From contig NZ_JAOTBE010000032.1 in assembly GCF_026162645.1 (NCBI RefSeq), forward strand, positions 1-38,791: a DNA stretch of 38,791 nt. Direction: 5' to 3'. Shown piece after piece: positions 27,586-36,400 of the stretch. Both the position numbers and the translations under genes were made by a program. This DNA comes from Paracoccus rhizosphaerae (lineage in GTDB: Bacteria; Pseudomonadota; Alphaproteobacteria; Rhodobacterales; Rhodobacteraceae). Under the pieces are notes generated by a model, which had not been told where the DNA came from, made no database searches, and saw nothing but the letters and a program-made list of their open reading frames with translations. Each line of letters opens with the position of its first letter. The stretch's first letter is position 1.

Positions 27586-28194
27586 ATGAGATACCTGCTG
27601 ACGGCGCTCCTGATCGCCCTGCCCTTCACCGCACAAGCCGAAGAACCCGTCTTCTGCACGGCCCGCATCAACGACCGCGATGTCGTCATGGGCTATGACA
27701 AGGCCGAGGCAAAGCTCTCGGACACCTATTCGCGGCGCGAGTTGCTGGCGACGAAATGGGGCCGGCACGATTGCCCCAGCTATGTCGTGCTGCGCAGCCT
27801 GACGCCCGAACTGACCGACGAGGAGCGCCTGCCCTTCTGCCTGCGCGTCGACGATAATGGCGATTCGGTCGTCGGTTATGACCTTGGCGAACGCGATGCC
27901 TGGGGCCGCTGCCGGGCGGGCACCGGCACGGTCTGCACCCGCGTCAACCAGACGACGGCGGCAGCGGGGGCGCTGACCTCGGCCGCCGCGCGGCGGTCGA
28001 TTAACGGGCTCCAGGCCCTGCCCGACGGATCGGGCGCGGTCATCATCAGCGGGACCGGCGGCTACATCTCGGGCGCGCTCGCCTCGCTCGGGGGTGCCGC
28101 GGCAGCGGTGGCGGCCTCTCCGATGCTGCTGACCGGAGCCGTGGTGTCGGTCGTCGCTGTCGGCGGCACACTCTATGCCTGCCACGACAGCTGA
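27586..28194 (+). CDS. Exported protein of unknown function, antisense within the ribosomal block
   Basis: I do not recognise this 202-residue protein. It starts with a clear signal peptide (MRYLLTALLIALPFTAQA, cleavage probably after residue 18). The mature part has six cysteines (24, 63, 85, 109, 117, 199), enough for disulfides in the periplasm. Residues about 24-120 are charged and polar; residues 150-196 are Gly/Ala/Val-rich and hydrophobic, perhaps one or two membrane helices or a glycine-rich bundle. Codon use looks like that of its neighbours (GC-rich third positions), so coding is credible. It is on the plus strand, against all flanking ribosomal genes, divergent from rplO and convergent with rpmD. 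The ribosome binding site (GGACGG) is weak. No function is proposed. Confidence 0.75.
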   Translation: MRYLLTALLIALPFTAQAEEPVFCTARINDRDVVMGYDKAEAKLSDTYSRRELLATKWGRHDCPSYVVLRSLTPELTDEERLPFCLRVDDNGDSVVGYDLGERDAWGRCRAGTGTVCTRVNQTTAAAGALTSAAARRSINGLQALPDGSGAVIISGTGGYISGALASLGGAAAAVAASPMLLTGAVVSVVAVGGTLYACHDS

Positions 28195-28204
28195 ACCAGA
28201 CAGC

Positions 28205-28228
28205 AAAACGCCCCGCTTTCGCGGGGCG
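28205..28228 (-). terminator. Terminator-like hairpin after rpmD
   Basis: A perfect 8-bp GC-rich stem (CGCCCCGC 28209-28216, GCGGGGCG 28221-28228) with a 4-base loop is followed on the minus strand by TTTTGC. It lies between the convergent ends of rpmD and the antisense gene, 21 bases after the rpmD stop. It fits a rho-independent terminator for the upstream ribosomal genes; on the plus strand it lacks a T run. Confidence 0.65.
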
Positions 28229-28249
28229 CCTTCAACGAAGCCTGGCAGC

Positions 28250-28435
28250 TCAGTTCTTTTCTTCGATGATGGTCACAAGATGCGGGATCTTGTTGACCAT
28301 GCCGCGGACCGAGGGAGTGTCCTCCAGTTCGCGCGTACGGTTCATCTTGTTCAGGCCAAGACCCTTCAGCGTCTCGCGCTGGATGGCCGGGCGGCGGATC
28401 GGGCTGCCGATCTGCTTGACGACGATGGTTGCCAT
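28250..28435 (-). CDS. rpmD: 50S ribosomal protein L30
   Basis: A 61-residue L30 of the short bacterial type ([20 protein letters not shown], then [20 protein letters not shown]). It is 12 bases after rpsE. It appears to be the last gene of its transcript, being followed by a terminator-like hairpin and the antisense gene. Confidence 0.97.
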   Translation of the reverse strand: MATIVVKQIGSPIRRPAIQRETLKGLGLNKMNRTRELEDTPSVRGMVNKIPHLVTIIEEKN

Positions 28436-28447
28436 TCGGACTGCTCC

Positions 28448-29014
28448 TTACGCTTCGACAGCGGCGTCAGCCGGCTTTTCGTTCGACGGCAGGATGTCGG
28501 CCACCTTCTTGCCACGACGCTGCGCGACTGAACGGGGGCTCGATTCCTTCTTGAGACCGTCCAGCGTGGCGCGGATCATGTTGTAGGGGTTCTGCGAACC
28601 CTGCGACTTGGCCACGACGTCCTGGACGCCCAGCATCTCGAACACGGCGCGCATCGGGCCGCCGGCGATGATGCCGGTCCCCGGAACGGCGGTGCGCATG
28701 ATGACCTTGCCGGCACCGTGACGACCTTCGATGTCGTGGTGCAGGGTCCGGCCGTCACGCAGCGGCACGCGGACCATCCCGCGCTTGGCCTGCTCGGTTG
28801 CCTTGCGGATCGCCTCGGGGACCTCTTTGGCCTTACCCTTGCCGAAACCAACACGGCCACGCTGGTCGCCAACGACCACGAGCGCAGCGAAGCCGAAGCG
28901 CTTGCCGCCCTTGACGGTCTTCGAGACGCGGTTGATCGCGACAAGGCGATCCTGGAATTCCGGGTTCTCGTCGCGCTCTTCGCGGCGGCCCCGGCGGTTG
29001 TCACGTTCTGCCAT
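28448..29014 (-). CDS. rpsE: 30S ribosomal protein S5
   Basis: A 188-residue S5. It has the RNA-binding domain ([37 protein letters not shown]) and the C-terminal domain with [18 protein letters not shown]5 helps keep decoding accurate. ATG 29014 ([16 protein letters not shown]) is chosen over the open upstream frame, which has no homology. A 112-base gap separates it from rplR and contains a hairpin. Confidence 0.97.
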   Translation of the reverse strand: MAERDNRRGRREERDENPEFQDRLVAINRVSKTVKGGKRFGFAALVVVGDQRGRVGFGKGKAKEVPEAIRKATEQAKRGMVRVPLRDGRTLHHDIEGRHGAGKVIMRTAVPGTGIIAGGPMRAVFEMLGVQDVVAKSQGSQNPYNMIRATLDGLKKESSPRSVAQRRGKKVADILPSNEKPADAAVEA

Positions 29015-29100
29015 GCGGCATTCCTTCCCTTGGCGCGCGCGGCGCCGGTAAATCTCAATCCTGGTGGGCGCCCCCCAATATGGACGCCCCCGGATCATCG

Positions 29101-29120
29101 GGGCGGCGAGACCGCCGCCC
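29101..29120 (-). other. Hairpin between rplR and rpsE
   Basis: GGGCGGCG (29101-29108) and CGCCGCCC (29113-29120) form a perfect 8-bp stem with a 4-base loop, just after the rplR stop on the minus strand. No T run follows, and I see no promoter in this gap. Confidence 0.5.
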
Positions 29121-29126
29121 GCATCA

Positions 29127-29486
29127 TCAGAACTTCAGACCACCTTCACGGGCGGCGTCGGCCAGGGCCTTCACCTTGCCGTGGAAGATGAAGCCGCCGC
29201 GATCGAAGACGACGTCCTCGATGCCAGCAGCCTTCGCCCGCTCGGCAATGGTCGAACCGATCTTGGCCGCAGCCTCGACGTTGTTCTTGCCAACGAGGCC
29301 CAGATCCTTCTCAAGCGTGCTGGCAGAAGCCAGGGTCACGCCGTTCAGGTCGTCGATGACCTGAACCGAGATGTTCTTGGACGAACGATGAACCGACAGC
29401 CGCGGACGGCCGTTCGACATCGCACGCAGTTTGTTCCGAACGCGCAGGCGGCGCTTCTGGAACAGCTCTTGCTTTTTCAGTGCCAT
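29127..29486 (-). CDS. rplR: 50S ribosomal protein L18
   Basis: A 119-residue L18 ([20 protein letters not shown], then [20 protein letters not shown], ending in [20 protein letters not shown]). L18 binds 5S rRNA together with L5. It starts 12 bases after rplF. Confidence 0.97.
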   Translation of the reverse strand: MALKKQELFQKRRLRVRNKLRAMSNGRPRLSVHRSSKNISVQVIDDLNGVTLASASTLEKDLGLVGKNNVEAAAKIGSTIAERAKAAGIEDVVFDRGGFIFHGKVKALADAAREGGLKF

Positions 29487-29498
29487 TTCATGCGCCCC

Positions 29499-30032
29499 TT
29501 ACTTCTTCTTGCCTTCCTTGCGGAAGACATACTCGCCCTTGTAGCGGATGCCCTTGCCCTTGTAGGGCTCGGGACGGCGCCACTCGCGGATGTTTGCGGC
29601 AATCTGACCAACCAGCTGCTGGTCAATGCCTTCCACAACGATTTCGGTCTGCTTCGGCGCCGTGATCGTCACGCCGTCCGGCGTTTCGAAGTTCACGTCA
29701 TGCGAATAGCCCAGAGCCAGCTTCAGGGTCTTGCCCTGCATCGTGGCACGGTAGCCGACGCCCTGGATCTCGAGCTCTTTCTTGAAGCCCTCCGAGACGC
29801 CCACCGTCAGGTTTTCCACCATCGAGCGGGTCATGCCCCACTGCTGCCGCGCGCGCTTCGAGTTGCCGCGCGGGGTCACCGTCACGGAACCATCGGCCAG
29901 CGCCACATCCACGTCGTCGGTCGCCGTGAAGCTGCGGGTGCCTTTCGGCCCTTTCACTTCGATGGTCTGACCCTTCACTTCGGCCGTCACGCCCTTGGGC
30001 AGTTCGACCGGCTTCTTACCAATCCGAGACAT
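29499..30032 (-). CDS. rplF: 50S ribosomal protein L6
   Basis: A 177-residue L6 beginning [20 protein letters not shown], with the C-terminal signature [24 protein letters not shown] in pieces ([11 protein letters not shown], then [10 protein letters not shown]). It lies near the factor-binding site of the large subunit. It is 12 bases after rpsH. Confidence 0.98.
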   Translation of the reverse strand: MSRIGKKPVELPKGVTAEVKGQTIEVKGPKGTRSFTATDDVDVALADGSVTVTPRGNSKRARQQWGMTRSMVENLTVGVSEGFKKELEIQGVGYRATMQGKTLKLALGYSHDVNFETPDGVTITAPKQTEIVVEGIDQQLVGQIAANIREWRRPEPYKGKGIRYKGEYVFRKEGKKK

Positions 30033-30044
30033 CTGCTGCCCTCC

Positions 30045-30437
30045 TTAGAACACGGTGCAGAGGACTTCGCCGCCGACATTGGCAGTGCGAGCCGCTGCAT
30101 CCGACATGACGCCCTTGGGGGTCGAGACGATCGAGACGCCCAGACCCTGACGGACCTGCGGGATTTCCTTGGAACCGGCATAGACGCGGCGACCCGGCTT
30201 CGAGACGCGCGACAGTTCGCGAATGACCGGCGAACCATCGTGGTACTTCAGCCCGATTTCCAGCTCCTTGTGGCCGGCTTCGGTAGTCACTTCCTCATAG
30301 CCGCGGATGTAACCTTCGTTCTTCAGCACGTCCAGAACCCAAGCACGCAGCTTGGAGGCGGGGGTGCGGACGGTCGATTTGCCGCGCATCTGAGCGTTGC
30401 GGATGCGGGTCAGCATATCGCCGAGAGGATCGTTCAT
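30045..30437 (-). CDS. rpsH: 30S ribosomal protein S8
   Basis: A 130-residue S8 ([20 protein letters not shown], then the C-terminal [20 protein letters not shown]). S8 binds the central domain of 16S rRNA; in E. coli it also represses the spc operon by binding the rplE region. Two ATGs are adjacent (30440 and 30437). I chose the second from relatives' N-termini. Confidence 0.97.
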   Translation of the reverse strand: MNDPLGDMLTRIRNAQMRGKSTVRTPASKLRAWVLDVLKNEGYIRGYEEVTTEAGHKELEIGLKYHDGSPVIRELSRVSKPGRRVYAGSKEIPQVRQGLGVSIVSTPKGVMSDAAARTANVGGEVLCTVF

Positions 30438-30453
30438 CATTCCCTGTTCCCCC

Positions 30454-30759
30454 TTACCAGCTGGACTTGACCAGGCCGGGGATCTGACCTTGCGAGCCGA
30501 GCTCGCGCAGCATGATCCGCGACAGTTTCAGTTTGCGGTAATACGCGTGCGGACGGCCGGTCAGTTGGCACCGGTTGTGCAGACGCGTGGCCGACGAATT
30601 GCGCGGCAGTTCGGCCAGCTTCAGCGTGGCCTTGAACCGCTCTTCCATCGGGCGGGACTGGTCGTGGATGATCTCGTTCAGTTCGGCGCGCTTGGCGGCG
30701 TACTGCTTGACCAGACGCTCGCGCTTCTTCTCGCGCTCGACCATGGATTTCTTTGCCAT
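30454..30759 (-). CDS. rpsN: 30S ribosomal protein S14
   Basis: A 101-residue S14 of the long, zinc-free type ([20 protein letters not shown], then RNRCQ-like [20 protein letters not shown], ending SW). The CXXC zinc ribbon of short S14 is absent. It follows rplE by 20 bases in the standard order. Confidence 0.97.
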   Translation of the reverse strand: MAKKSMVEREKKRERLVKQYAAKRAELNEIIHDQSRPMEERFKATLKLAELPRNSSATRLHNRCQLTGRPHAYYRKLKLSRIMLRELGSQGQIPGLVKSSW

Positions 30760-30779
30760 ATCTTCTTTCCCTCCGCGAC

Positions 30780-31340
30780 TCAGCTGGTGAACGGCATGTT
30801 GAAATGCTTCAACAGCGACTTCGCTTCCGCGTCGGTCTTCGCGGTGGTGCAGATGATGATGTCCATCCCCAGAACTTCGTCGACCTTGTCGAAGTTGATC
30901 TCCGGGAAAACGATGTGCTCCTTCAGGCCCATCGCATAGTTGCCACGACCGTCGAAGGACGAACCCTTCACGCCGCGGAAGTCGCGGACGCGCGGCAGCG
31001 CGATGTTGATCAGGCGATCCAGGAATTCGTACATGCGGTCGCCACGGAGCGTCACCTTGCAGCCGAGCGGCATTTCCTCACGAACACGGAAGCCGGCGAT
31101 CGACTTCTTGGCATGCGTGATGACAGCCTTCTGACCGGCGATGAGCGACAGCTCTTCGGCGGCCTGCTTGACCTTCTTGGTGTCCTTGACGGCCTCGCCG
31201 ACGCCCATGTTCAGGACGATCTTGTCCAGGCGCGGGATCTGCATGTCGTTCTTGTAGCCGAACTCTTCCTTGAGGGCGGCCTTGATCTGGTCGCGGAACT
31301 GGCCGCGCAGACGGGGCGTGTATTTGGTGGCGTCCAGCAT
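30780..31340 (-). CDS. rplE: 50S ribosomal protein L5
   Basis: A 186-residue L5 ([20 protein letters not shown], then [20 protein letters not shown] and [16 protein letters not shown]). It binds 5S rRNA and the P-site tRNA. Its ATG overlaps the rplX stop (ATGA), so the two are likely translationally coupled. Confidence 0.98.
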   Translation of the reverse strand: MLDATKYTPRLRGQFRDQIKAALKEEFGYKNDMQIPRLDKIVLNMGVGEAVKDTKKVKQAAEELSLIAGQKAVITHAKKSIAGFRVREEMPLGCKVTLRGDRMYEFLDRLINIALPRVRDFRGVKGSSFDGRGNYAMGLKEHIVFPEINFDKVDEVLGMDIIICTTAKTDAEAKSLLKHFNMPFTS

Positions 31341-31645
31341 CAGATCACGTCTCCGGTGGTCTTGGCGAAGCGGACCTTGTTGCCGTCTTCCATACGGAAG
31401 CCGACGCGGGTCGCTTTGCCGTTCTTGTCCATCAGCGCCAGGTTCGACAGGTCGATGGGCATGGCCTTCGATACGCGGCCGCCCTGGCTGGTCTGCGACT
31501 GGCGGGTGTGGCGGATCGCGACGTTCACGCCGTCCACGATGGCCTTGTTGTCCTTGGGCATGACAGCGGTGATCTCACCCTGCTTGCCCTTGTCCTTGCC
31601 GGCCAGAACGACGACCTTGTCGCCTTTTTTCAGCTTGGCAGCCAT
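31340..31645 (-). CDS. rplX: 50S ribosomal protein L24
   Basis: A 101-residue L24 with a KOW motif at the start ([20 protein letters not shown]) and [20 protein letters not shown]. It initiates large-subunit assembly. The ATG at 31645 overlaps the rplN stop (ATGA); a GTG just before it is less likely. Both its ends are coupled by overlaps. Confidence 0.97.
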   Translation of the reverse strand: MAAKLKKGDKVVVLAGKDKGKQGEITAVMPKDNKAIVDGVNVAIRHTRQSQTSQGGRVSKAMPIDLSNLALMDKNGKATRVGFRMEDGNKVRFAKTTGDVI

Positions 31646-32013
31646 CACAGCACCTCCGGTGCAAGCGAGATGATCTTCATGAAGTTCTTGGCCCGCAGCT
31701 CGCGCACGACCGGCCCGAAGATACGGGTGCCGACCGGTTCGCCCTGGTTGTTCAGGATGACGGCAGCGTTGCGGTCGAAGCGGATCGAGGTGCCGTCTTC
31801 ACGGTTCACTTCTTTCGCGGTGCGGACGACGACGGCCTTGCGGACGTCACCTTTCTTGACCCGGCCCCGCGGGATGGCTTCCTTGACGGACACGACAATG
31901 ATGTCGCCCACCGACGCATAGCGACGGTGCGAACCACCCAGGACCTTGATGCACTGAACCCGGCGAGCGCCGGAGTTGTCAGCAACATCCAGATTGGTCT
32001 GCATCTGGATCAT
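31645..32013 (-). CDS. rplN: 50S ribosomal protein L14
   Basis: A 122-residue L14 ([20 protein letters not shown], then [20 protein letters not shown] and [13 protein letters not shown]). It forms an intersubunit bridge. A 77-base gap from rpsQ contains an imperfect hairpin (32033-32054). Confidence 0.98.
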   Translation of the reverse strand: MIQMQTNLDVADNSGARRVQCIKVLGGSHRRYASVGDIIVVSVKEAIPRGRVKKGDVRKAVVVRTAKEVNREDGTSIRFDRNAAVILNNQGEPVGTRIFGPVVRELRAKNFMKIISLAPEVL

Positions 32014-32032
32014 TTGGTTTCTCCCGACCTTT

Positions 32033-32054
32033 GGGGACCGCGGCTTGCGGCCCC
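32033..32054 (-). other. Imperfect hairpin between rpsQ and rplN
   Basis: GGGG/CCCC and CCGC/GCGG pair with one bulged base around a 5-base loop in the 77-base gap. It is weaker than the other hairpins in this block and its role is unclear. Confidence 0.3.
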
Positions 32055-32090
32055 AGGGTTTCGATCATTTCTGATCTGTGATGATGGACT

Positions 32091-32336
32091 TCAGGCCGAA
32101 GCCGCTTCGTCCGTCAGGACAGTCCAGCGTTTCGTCTTCGAAATCGGCGCACATTCGACAATGCGAACCATGTCGCCGATCTTGAACTGGTTCTGCGCGT
32201 CATGCGCGCGGTATTTCTTGGTGAAGCGCACCGTCTTGTGCAGCAGCGGGTGCTTGAGGCGACGCTCGACCAGGACGGTGACGGTCTGTTCGTTCTTGTC
32301 GCTGGTGACGCGGCCTTGCAGGATGCGTTTGGGCAT
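32091..32336 (-). CDS. rpsQ: 30S ribosomal protein S17
   Basis: An 81-residue S17 beginning [20 protein letters not shown], with [20 protein letters not shown] and [20 protein letters not shown]. It binds the 5' domain of 16S rRNA. It is 12 bases after rpmC. Confidence 0.98.
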   Translation of the reverse strand: MPKRILQGRVTSDKNEQTVTVLVERRLKHPLLHKTVRFTKKYRAHDAQNQFKIGDMVRIVECAPISKTKRWTVLTDEAASA

Positions 32337-32348
32337 GGACCGGGCTCC

Positions 32349-32555
32349 TTAGTTCGAGGCCGCGGCGTCGGCCGCTTTCTGGTTCAGAATCGTCTTCACG
32401 CGGGCAACGTCACGGCGGACGGTACGCATGCGGGCGGTGTTCTCGAGCTGGCCGGTGGCCTGCTGGAAGCGCAGGTTGAACGCTTCCTTCTTAAGCGCAA
32501 CCAGCTGATCCTTCAGCTGGTCGGGCGTCTTCGACTTCAGTTCTTGCGCGTCCAT
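32349..32555 (-). CDS. rpmC: 50S ribosomal protein L29
   Basis: A 68-residue L29 ([20 protein letters not shown], then [20 protein letters not shown]), a helical hairpin near the exit tunnel that helps dock chaperones and SRP. ATG 32555 fits the family; the open frame continues upstream but has no homology. A 192-base gap from rplP is unusual, since these genes normally adjoin. It contains a terminator-like hairpin and a candidate promoter. Confidence 0.97.
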   Translation of the reverse strand: MDAQELKSKTPDQLKDQLVALKKEAFNLRFQQATGQLENTARMRTVRRDVARVKTILNQKAADAAASN

Positions 32556-32640
32556 GACGGCAGTTCCTTTCAACATCACCGGAGAGCCCCTGTCATCCAG
32601 GGCCACCCTGATTCCGGTGGAGTTTCGTAATGAAGGCCGT

Positions 32641-32669
32641 CCCATACAGGCTGCGGCCATGTTTGGCAA
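32641..32669 (-). promoter_or_regulatory. Candidate promoter of rpmC and downstream genes
   Basis: TTGCCA (32664-32669) and TATGGG (32641-32646) are 17 bases apart on the minus strand, about 85 bases before rpmC and just after a strong hairpin. The -10 box is identical to that proposed for rplO. Confidence 0.5.
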
Positions 32670-32689
32670 CCCGTTTCCGGAATGCCAGA

Positions 32690-32724
32690 AAAGAATGGAC
32701 CCTGCCGGTCGCCCGGCAGGGTCC
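32690..32724 (-). terminator. Strong hairpin after rplP, possible terminator or attenuator
   Basis: GGACCCTGCCGG (32697-32708) and CCGGCAGGGTCC (32713-32724) form a perfect 12-bp stem with loop TCGC. On the minus strand it is followed by ATTCTTTTCT. It begins 23 bases after the rplP stop. The shape fits a rho-independent terminator, although the T run is interrupted. Confidence 0.65.
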
Positions 32725-32747
32725 AGATCGTCACGATCGCGACCTGA

Positions 32748-33161
32748 TTACCAGTCTTCGCGAGCCACAATGCGGGTCAGCACCGGCAGCTTCATCGCGC
32801 CGAGGCGCAGGGCCTCACGGGCGATGGTTTCGTTCACGCCGTCGATCTCGAACATGATCCGGCCGGGATGGACCCGTGCCGCCCAGAAATCGATTGAGCC
32901 CTTGCCCTTACCCATCCGGACTTCCGTCGGCTTAGACGACACCGGGACGTCCGGGAAGATCCGGATCCAGACCCGGCCCTGACGCTTCATGTGGCGGGTG
33001 ATCGCGCGGCGGGCCGCTTCGATCTGGCGCGCGGTGACGCGCTCGGGCTCAGTAGCCTTCAGCGCGAACGAGCCGAAGTTCAGGTCGAAGCCGCCCTTGG
33101 CTTCACCGTGGATGCGGCCCTTGTGCTGTTTGCGGAACTTCGTCCGTTTCGGTTGCAGCAT
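32748..33161 (-). CDS. rplP: 50S ribosomal protein L16
   Basis: A 137-residue L16 ([20 protein letters not shown], then [20 protein letters not shown]). It lies next to the peptidyl transferase centre and the A-site tRNA. It is 12 bases after rpsC. It may be the last gene of the first ribosomal transcript, given the strong hairpin that follows. Confidence 0.98.
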   Translation of the reverse strand: MLQPKRTKFRKQHKGRIHGEAKGGFDLNFGSFALKATEPERVTARQIEAARRAITRHMKRQGRVWIRIFPDVPVSSKPTEVRMGKGKGSIDFWAARVHPGRIMFEIDGVNETIAREALRLGAMKLPVLTRIVAREDW

Positions 33162-33173
33162 CTTTTCTACTCC

Positions 33174-33884
33174 TTACCGGGCGTCGCGGCGCGCACCGCG
33201 AGGGGCCGGACCTTCCTGAGCCTCGGCGGTGCGGCGGTCATGGGCCTGGGGATCATGTTCCATGATCTCGCCCTTGAAGATCCACACCTTCACGCCGATG
33301 ATCCCGTAGGGGGTCGTGGCTTCGGACAGCGCATAGTCGATGTCGGCCCGCAGGGTGTGCAGGGGCACGCGACCCTCGCGGTACCATTCGGTCCGGGCGA
33401 TCTCGGCGCCGCCGAGACGGCCGGCGACGTTCACGCGGATGCCCAGGGCACCCATGCGCATCGCGTTCTGGACCGAGCGCTTCATCGCGCGGCGGAACGA
33501 GACGCGACGCTCGAGCTGCTGGGCGATCGACTCGGCAACCAACTGGGCATCGACTTCGGGCTTGCGCACTTCGACGATGTTCAGGTGCAGTTCGCTGTCG
33601 GTGAAGTTCGCCAGCTTCTTGCGCAGCACCTCGATGTCCGCACCCTTCTTGCCGATGATCACACCGGGACGCGCGGCGTGGATGGTCACGCGGCACTTCT
33701 TGTGGGGGCGTTCGATGATGACGCGGCTGACGCCGGCCTGCTTGGCTTCCTTGTGGATGAAGTCCCGGATCTTCAGGTCTTCAAGCAGCAGGTTGCCATA
33801 GTCCTTGTCGTCGGCGTACCAGCGGCTGTCCCAGGTGCGGTTGACCTGGAGGCGCATGCCGATCGGATTGACCTTCTGACCCAT
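33174..33884 (-). CDS. rpsC: 30S ribosomal protein S3
   Basis: A 236-residue S3 with [20 protein letters not shown], the KH domain containing [20 protein letters not shown], and [21 protein letters not shown]3 helps unwind mRNA at the entry channel. The ATG at 33884 overlaps the rplV stop by one base (TAATG). The C-terminus is a charged tail ending RGARRDAR. Confidence 0.98.
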   Translation of the reverse strand: MGQKVNPIGMRLQVNRTWDSRWYADDKDYGNLLLEDLKIRDFIHKEAKQAGVSRVIIERPHKKCRVTIHAARPGVIIGKKGADIEVLRKKLANFTDSELHLNIVEVRKPEVDAQLVAESIAQQLERRVSFRRAMKRSVQNAMRMGALGIRVNVAGRLGGAEIARTEWYREGRVPLHTLRADIDYALSEATTPYGIIGVKVWIFKGEIMEHDPQAHDRRTAEAQEGPAPRGARRDAR

Positions 33885-34264
33885 TACGCTTGCTCCTCGA
33901 CTTGGCGCACCTTGATGGTGATTTCCGAAAACGGCTTCATGATCTTGCCGAACCGGCCGCGTGCCCGCGGACGGCCACGCTTCATCACCAGGTTCTTGCC
34001 GACCCAGGCCTCGGCGACGATCAGGTTGTCGACGTCCAGACCGTGGTTGTTCTCGGCGTTCGCGATGGCCGACTGCAGGCACTTCTTCACGTCGCCAGCG
34101 ATGCGCTTGTGCGAGAAGGTGAGATCGGCCAGGGCCTTGTCGACCTTCTTGCCGCGGATCAGCTGAGCCACGAGGTTCAGTTTCTGCGGCGAGGTGCGAA
34201 GCATCTTCGTCTTGGCGAAGGCCTCGTTCTCCGCCACGCGGCGCGGATTGGTTTCCTTACCCAT
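33884..34264 (-). CDS. rplV: 50S ribosomal protein L22
   Basis: A 126-residue L22 ([20 protein letters not shown], then [20 protein letters not shown] and [20 protein letters not shown]). Its loop lines the exit tunnel and is a macrolide-resistance site in other bacteria; I see nothing abnormal in it. It is 5 bases after rpsS. Confidence 0.98.
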   Translation of the reverse strand: MGKETNPRRVAENEAFAKTKMLRTSPQKLNLVAQLIRGKKVDKALADLTFSHKRIAGDVKKCLQSAIANAENNHGLDVDNLIVAEAWVGKNLVMKRGRPRARGRFGKIMKPFSEITIKVRQVEEQA

Positions 34265-34269
34265 GACGA

Positions 34270-34548
34270 TTACTTCCTCTTGGCTTTCTTGTCCGCGGCG
34301 TGACCGTAATAGGTGCGCGTGGGCGAATATTCACCGAACTTCTGGCCGATCATCTCTTCGGAGACGTTCACCGGGATGTGCTTGTGCCCGTTGTAGACGC
34401 CGAAGGTCAGGCCGACGAATTGCGGCAGGATGGTCGAACGACGCGACCAGATCTTGATGACGTCGGACTTGCCCGACTCACGGGCCTTCTCCGCTTTCTT
34501 GAGCACATAGGCGTCAACAAAGGGGCCCTTCCAAACAGAACGTGCCAT
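34270..34548 (-). CDS. rpsS: 30S ribosomal protein S19
   Basis: A 92-residue S19 ([20 protein letters not shown], then [20 protein letters not shown] and [20 protein letters not shown]). It is in the small-subunit head beside S13. It is 3 bases after rplB. Confidence 0.98.
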   Translation of the reverse strand: MARSVWKGPFVDAYVLKKAEKARESGKSDVIKIWSRRSTILPQFVGLTFGVYNGHKHIPVNVSEEMIGQKFGEYSPTRTYYGHAADKKAKRK

Positions 34549-34551
34549 AGC

Positions 34552-35391
34552 TTAACGCCCCTTCTTCTTCGCGTGACGCGAGCGCAAGATGTACTTGTCG
34601 GTCGCCTTGTTGCTGCGGGTCTTCTTGCCCTTGGTGTCCTTGCCCCAGGGCGTGACCGGGGTCCGGCCACCCGAAGTGCGGCCTTCACCACCACCATGCG
34701 GGTGGTCGATCGGGTTCATCGCGACACCGCGGACCGACGGGCGGATGCCCTTGTGGCGGTTGCGGCCGGCCTTGCCGAGGTTCTGGTTCGAGTGGTCAGC
34801 GTTCGACACGGCACCGATGGTGGCCATGCATTCCTGACGGACCAGACGCAGCTCGCCCGAGGACAGGCGGATCTGGGCATAGCCGCCGTCGCGGCCGACG
34901 AACTGGGCATAGGTGCCGGCCGAACGTGCGATCTGGCCGCCCTTGCCGGGCTTCAGCTCGACGTTGTGGACGATCGTGCCGATCGGCATGCCGCTGAAGG
35001 GCATGGCATTGCCGGGCTTCACGTCGACCTTGCTGCCTGCGAAGATCCGGTCGCCGACAGCCATGCGCTGCGGGGCAAGGATGTACGCCTGCTCGCCGTC
35101 TTCGTACTTGACCAGCGCGATGAAAGCGGTCCGGTTGGGATCGTACTCGATCCGCTCGACGACTGCTGCCACATCGAACTTGGTGCGCTTGAAATCGACG
35201 ATGCGATACAGGCGCTTTGCCCCGCCGCCCTGGCGGCGCATGGTGATCCGTCCGGTGTTGTTCCGACCGCCCTTCTTCGTCAGGCCCTCGGTGAGGGACT
35301 TGACGGGGCGACCTTTCCAAAGCTCCGAACGGTCGATCAGAACCAGCCCGCGCTGGCCAGGCGTCGTCGGTTTATACGACTTCAATGCCAT
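34552..35391 (-). CDS. rplB: 50S ribosomal protein L2
   Basis: A 279-residue L2 ([20 protein letters not shown], then [20 protein letters not shown] [20 protein letters not shown], and [20 protein letters not shown]). It is needed for subunit joining and peptidyl transfer. It is separated from rplW by 95 bases containing a very stable hairpin. Confidence 0.98.
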   Translation of the reverse strand: MALKSYKPTTPGQRGLVLIDRSELWKGRPVKSLTEGLTKKGGRNNTGRITMRRQGGGAKRLYRIVDFKRTKFDVAAVVERIEYDPNRTAFIALVKYEDGEQAYILAPQRMAVGDRIFAGSKVDVKPGNAMPFSGMPIGTIVHNVELKPGKGGQIARSAGTYAQFVGRDGGYAQIRLSSGELRLVRQECMATIGAVSNADHSNQNLGKAGRNRHKGIRPSVRGVAMNPIDHPHGGGEGRTSGGRTPVTPWGKDTKGKKTRSNKATDKYILRSRHAKKKGR

Positions 35392-35412
35392 CTTTCTGTC
35401 TTCCGTTGCTTT

Positions 35413-35471
35413 GGACCAGGATGGTCCGTTTCAGTCAAATGCGGCCGCCCCGGGAAATCCCGGGGCGGCCG
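35413..35471 (-). other. Two perfect hairpins between rplW and rplB
   Basis: A 13-bp perfect stem (35442-35454 with 35459-35471, loop AAAT) begins 15 bases after the rplW stop on the minus strand. It is followed by a second stem GGACCA/TGGTCC (35413-35418, 35422-35427). There is no T run, so full termination is unlikely. It could stabilise the upstream mRNA, act as an attenuator, or bind a ribosomal protein. Confidence 0.6.
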
Positions 35472-35486
35472 GATCGCGTCCGGTTA

Positions 35487-35783
35487 TCAGAGACCGGTCG
35501 ACACGTCGATGCTGTTACCCTCTTCCAGGGTGACATAGGCCTTCTTCACGTCGCTGCGACGGCCCAGTTGGCCGCGGAAGCGCTTCTGCTTACCCTTGGT
35601 GATGGTGGTGTTGACCGCCTTCACCTTGACGCCGAACAGGGCCTCGATCGCCTGCTTGATCTGGGGCTTGGACGAGTCCTTTGCCACCTGGAAAACGACG
35701 CCGTTGTTCTCGGACGCCATGGTCGCTTTTTCCGTGATGATCGGCTTGACGATCACGTCGTAGTGTTCTGCTTTCGCGCTCAT
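35487..35783 (-). CDS. rplW: 50S ribosomal protein L23
   Basis: A 98-residue L23 ([20 protein letters not shown], then [20 protein letters not shown]), the docking site at the tunnel exit for trigger factor and SRP. Its ATG overlaps the rplD stop (35780-35783, ATGA). Confidence 0.98.
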   Translation of the reverse strand: MSAKAEHYDVIVKPIITEKATMASENNGVVFQVAKDSSKPQIKQAIEALFGVKVKAVNTTITKGKQKRFRGQLGRRSDVKKAYVTLEEGNSIDVSTGL

Positions 35784-36400
35784 TTCAGGCGAGCCTCCAG
35801 AGCTTCGACACCGGCGCGCGTGATCACCAGCGTGTCACGCTTGAGGATGTCATACACGTTGGCGCCGATCGACGGCAGGATGTCCACGCCTTCGATGTTG
35901 CGGGCTGCGCGGGCGAAGCCTTCGTTGACTTCGGCACCGTCGATCACCAGCACGCGCTTCCAACCGTTCTCGCGGACGGCCTTGGCGACGGCAGCGGTCT
36001 TGGCATCGGCCAGGTTCAGATCCTCGACGATGACCAACTCACCCGCGGTGGCCTTGGCCGACAGCGCGTGACGCAGGCCAAGGGCGCGGACCTTCTTGGG
36101 CAGGTCGAATGCGTGCGAACGCGGGGTCGGACCCTTGTAGACGCCACCGTGACGGAAGGTCGGCGCCTTCTTGGAACCGTGGCGAGCGCCGCCGGTGCCC
36201 TTCTGGCGATAGATCTTCTTGGTCGAGTAGCTGACGTCGGACTTGCCCAGCACCGAGTGTGTGCCGGCCTGCGCTTTGGCGTGCTGCCAGCGGACGACGC
36301 GCTGCAGGATGTCGCCGCGCGGCGCCAGCCCGAAGACGTCATCGGCCAGATCGATCGACCCGGCCTTGCCGGAATCCAGCTTGATCACATCAAGTTTCAT
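35780..36400 (-). CDS. rplD: 50S ribosomal protein L4
   Basis: A 206-residue L4 ([20 protein letters not shown], the tunnel loop [20 protein letters not shown], and [11 protein letters not shown]). In E. coli L4 also represses its own operon by acting on the S10 leader. ATG 36400 overlaps the rplC stop (ATGA). The much longer open frame upstream is the shadow of the rplC tail. Confidence 0.98.
   Translation of the reverse strand: MKLDVIKLDSGKAGSIDLADDVFGLAPRGDILQRVVRWQHAKAQAGTHSVLGKSDVSYSTKKIYRQKGTGGARHGSKKAPTFRHGGVYKGPTPRSHAFDLPKKVRALGLRHALSAKATAGELVIVEDLNLADAKTAAVAKAVRENGWKRVLVIDGAEVNEGFARAARNIEGVDILPSIGANVYDILKRDTLVITRAGVEALEARLK

Noticed and set aside
34300..35538. Long plus-strand open frame of 412 codons opposite rpsS and rplB
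   Set aside because: Antisense shadow of ribosomal genes that are certain on the minus strand.
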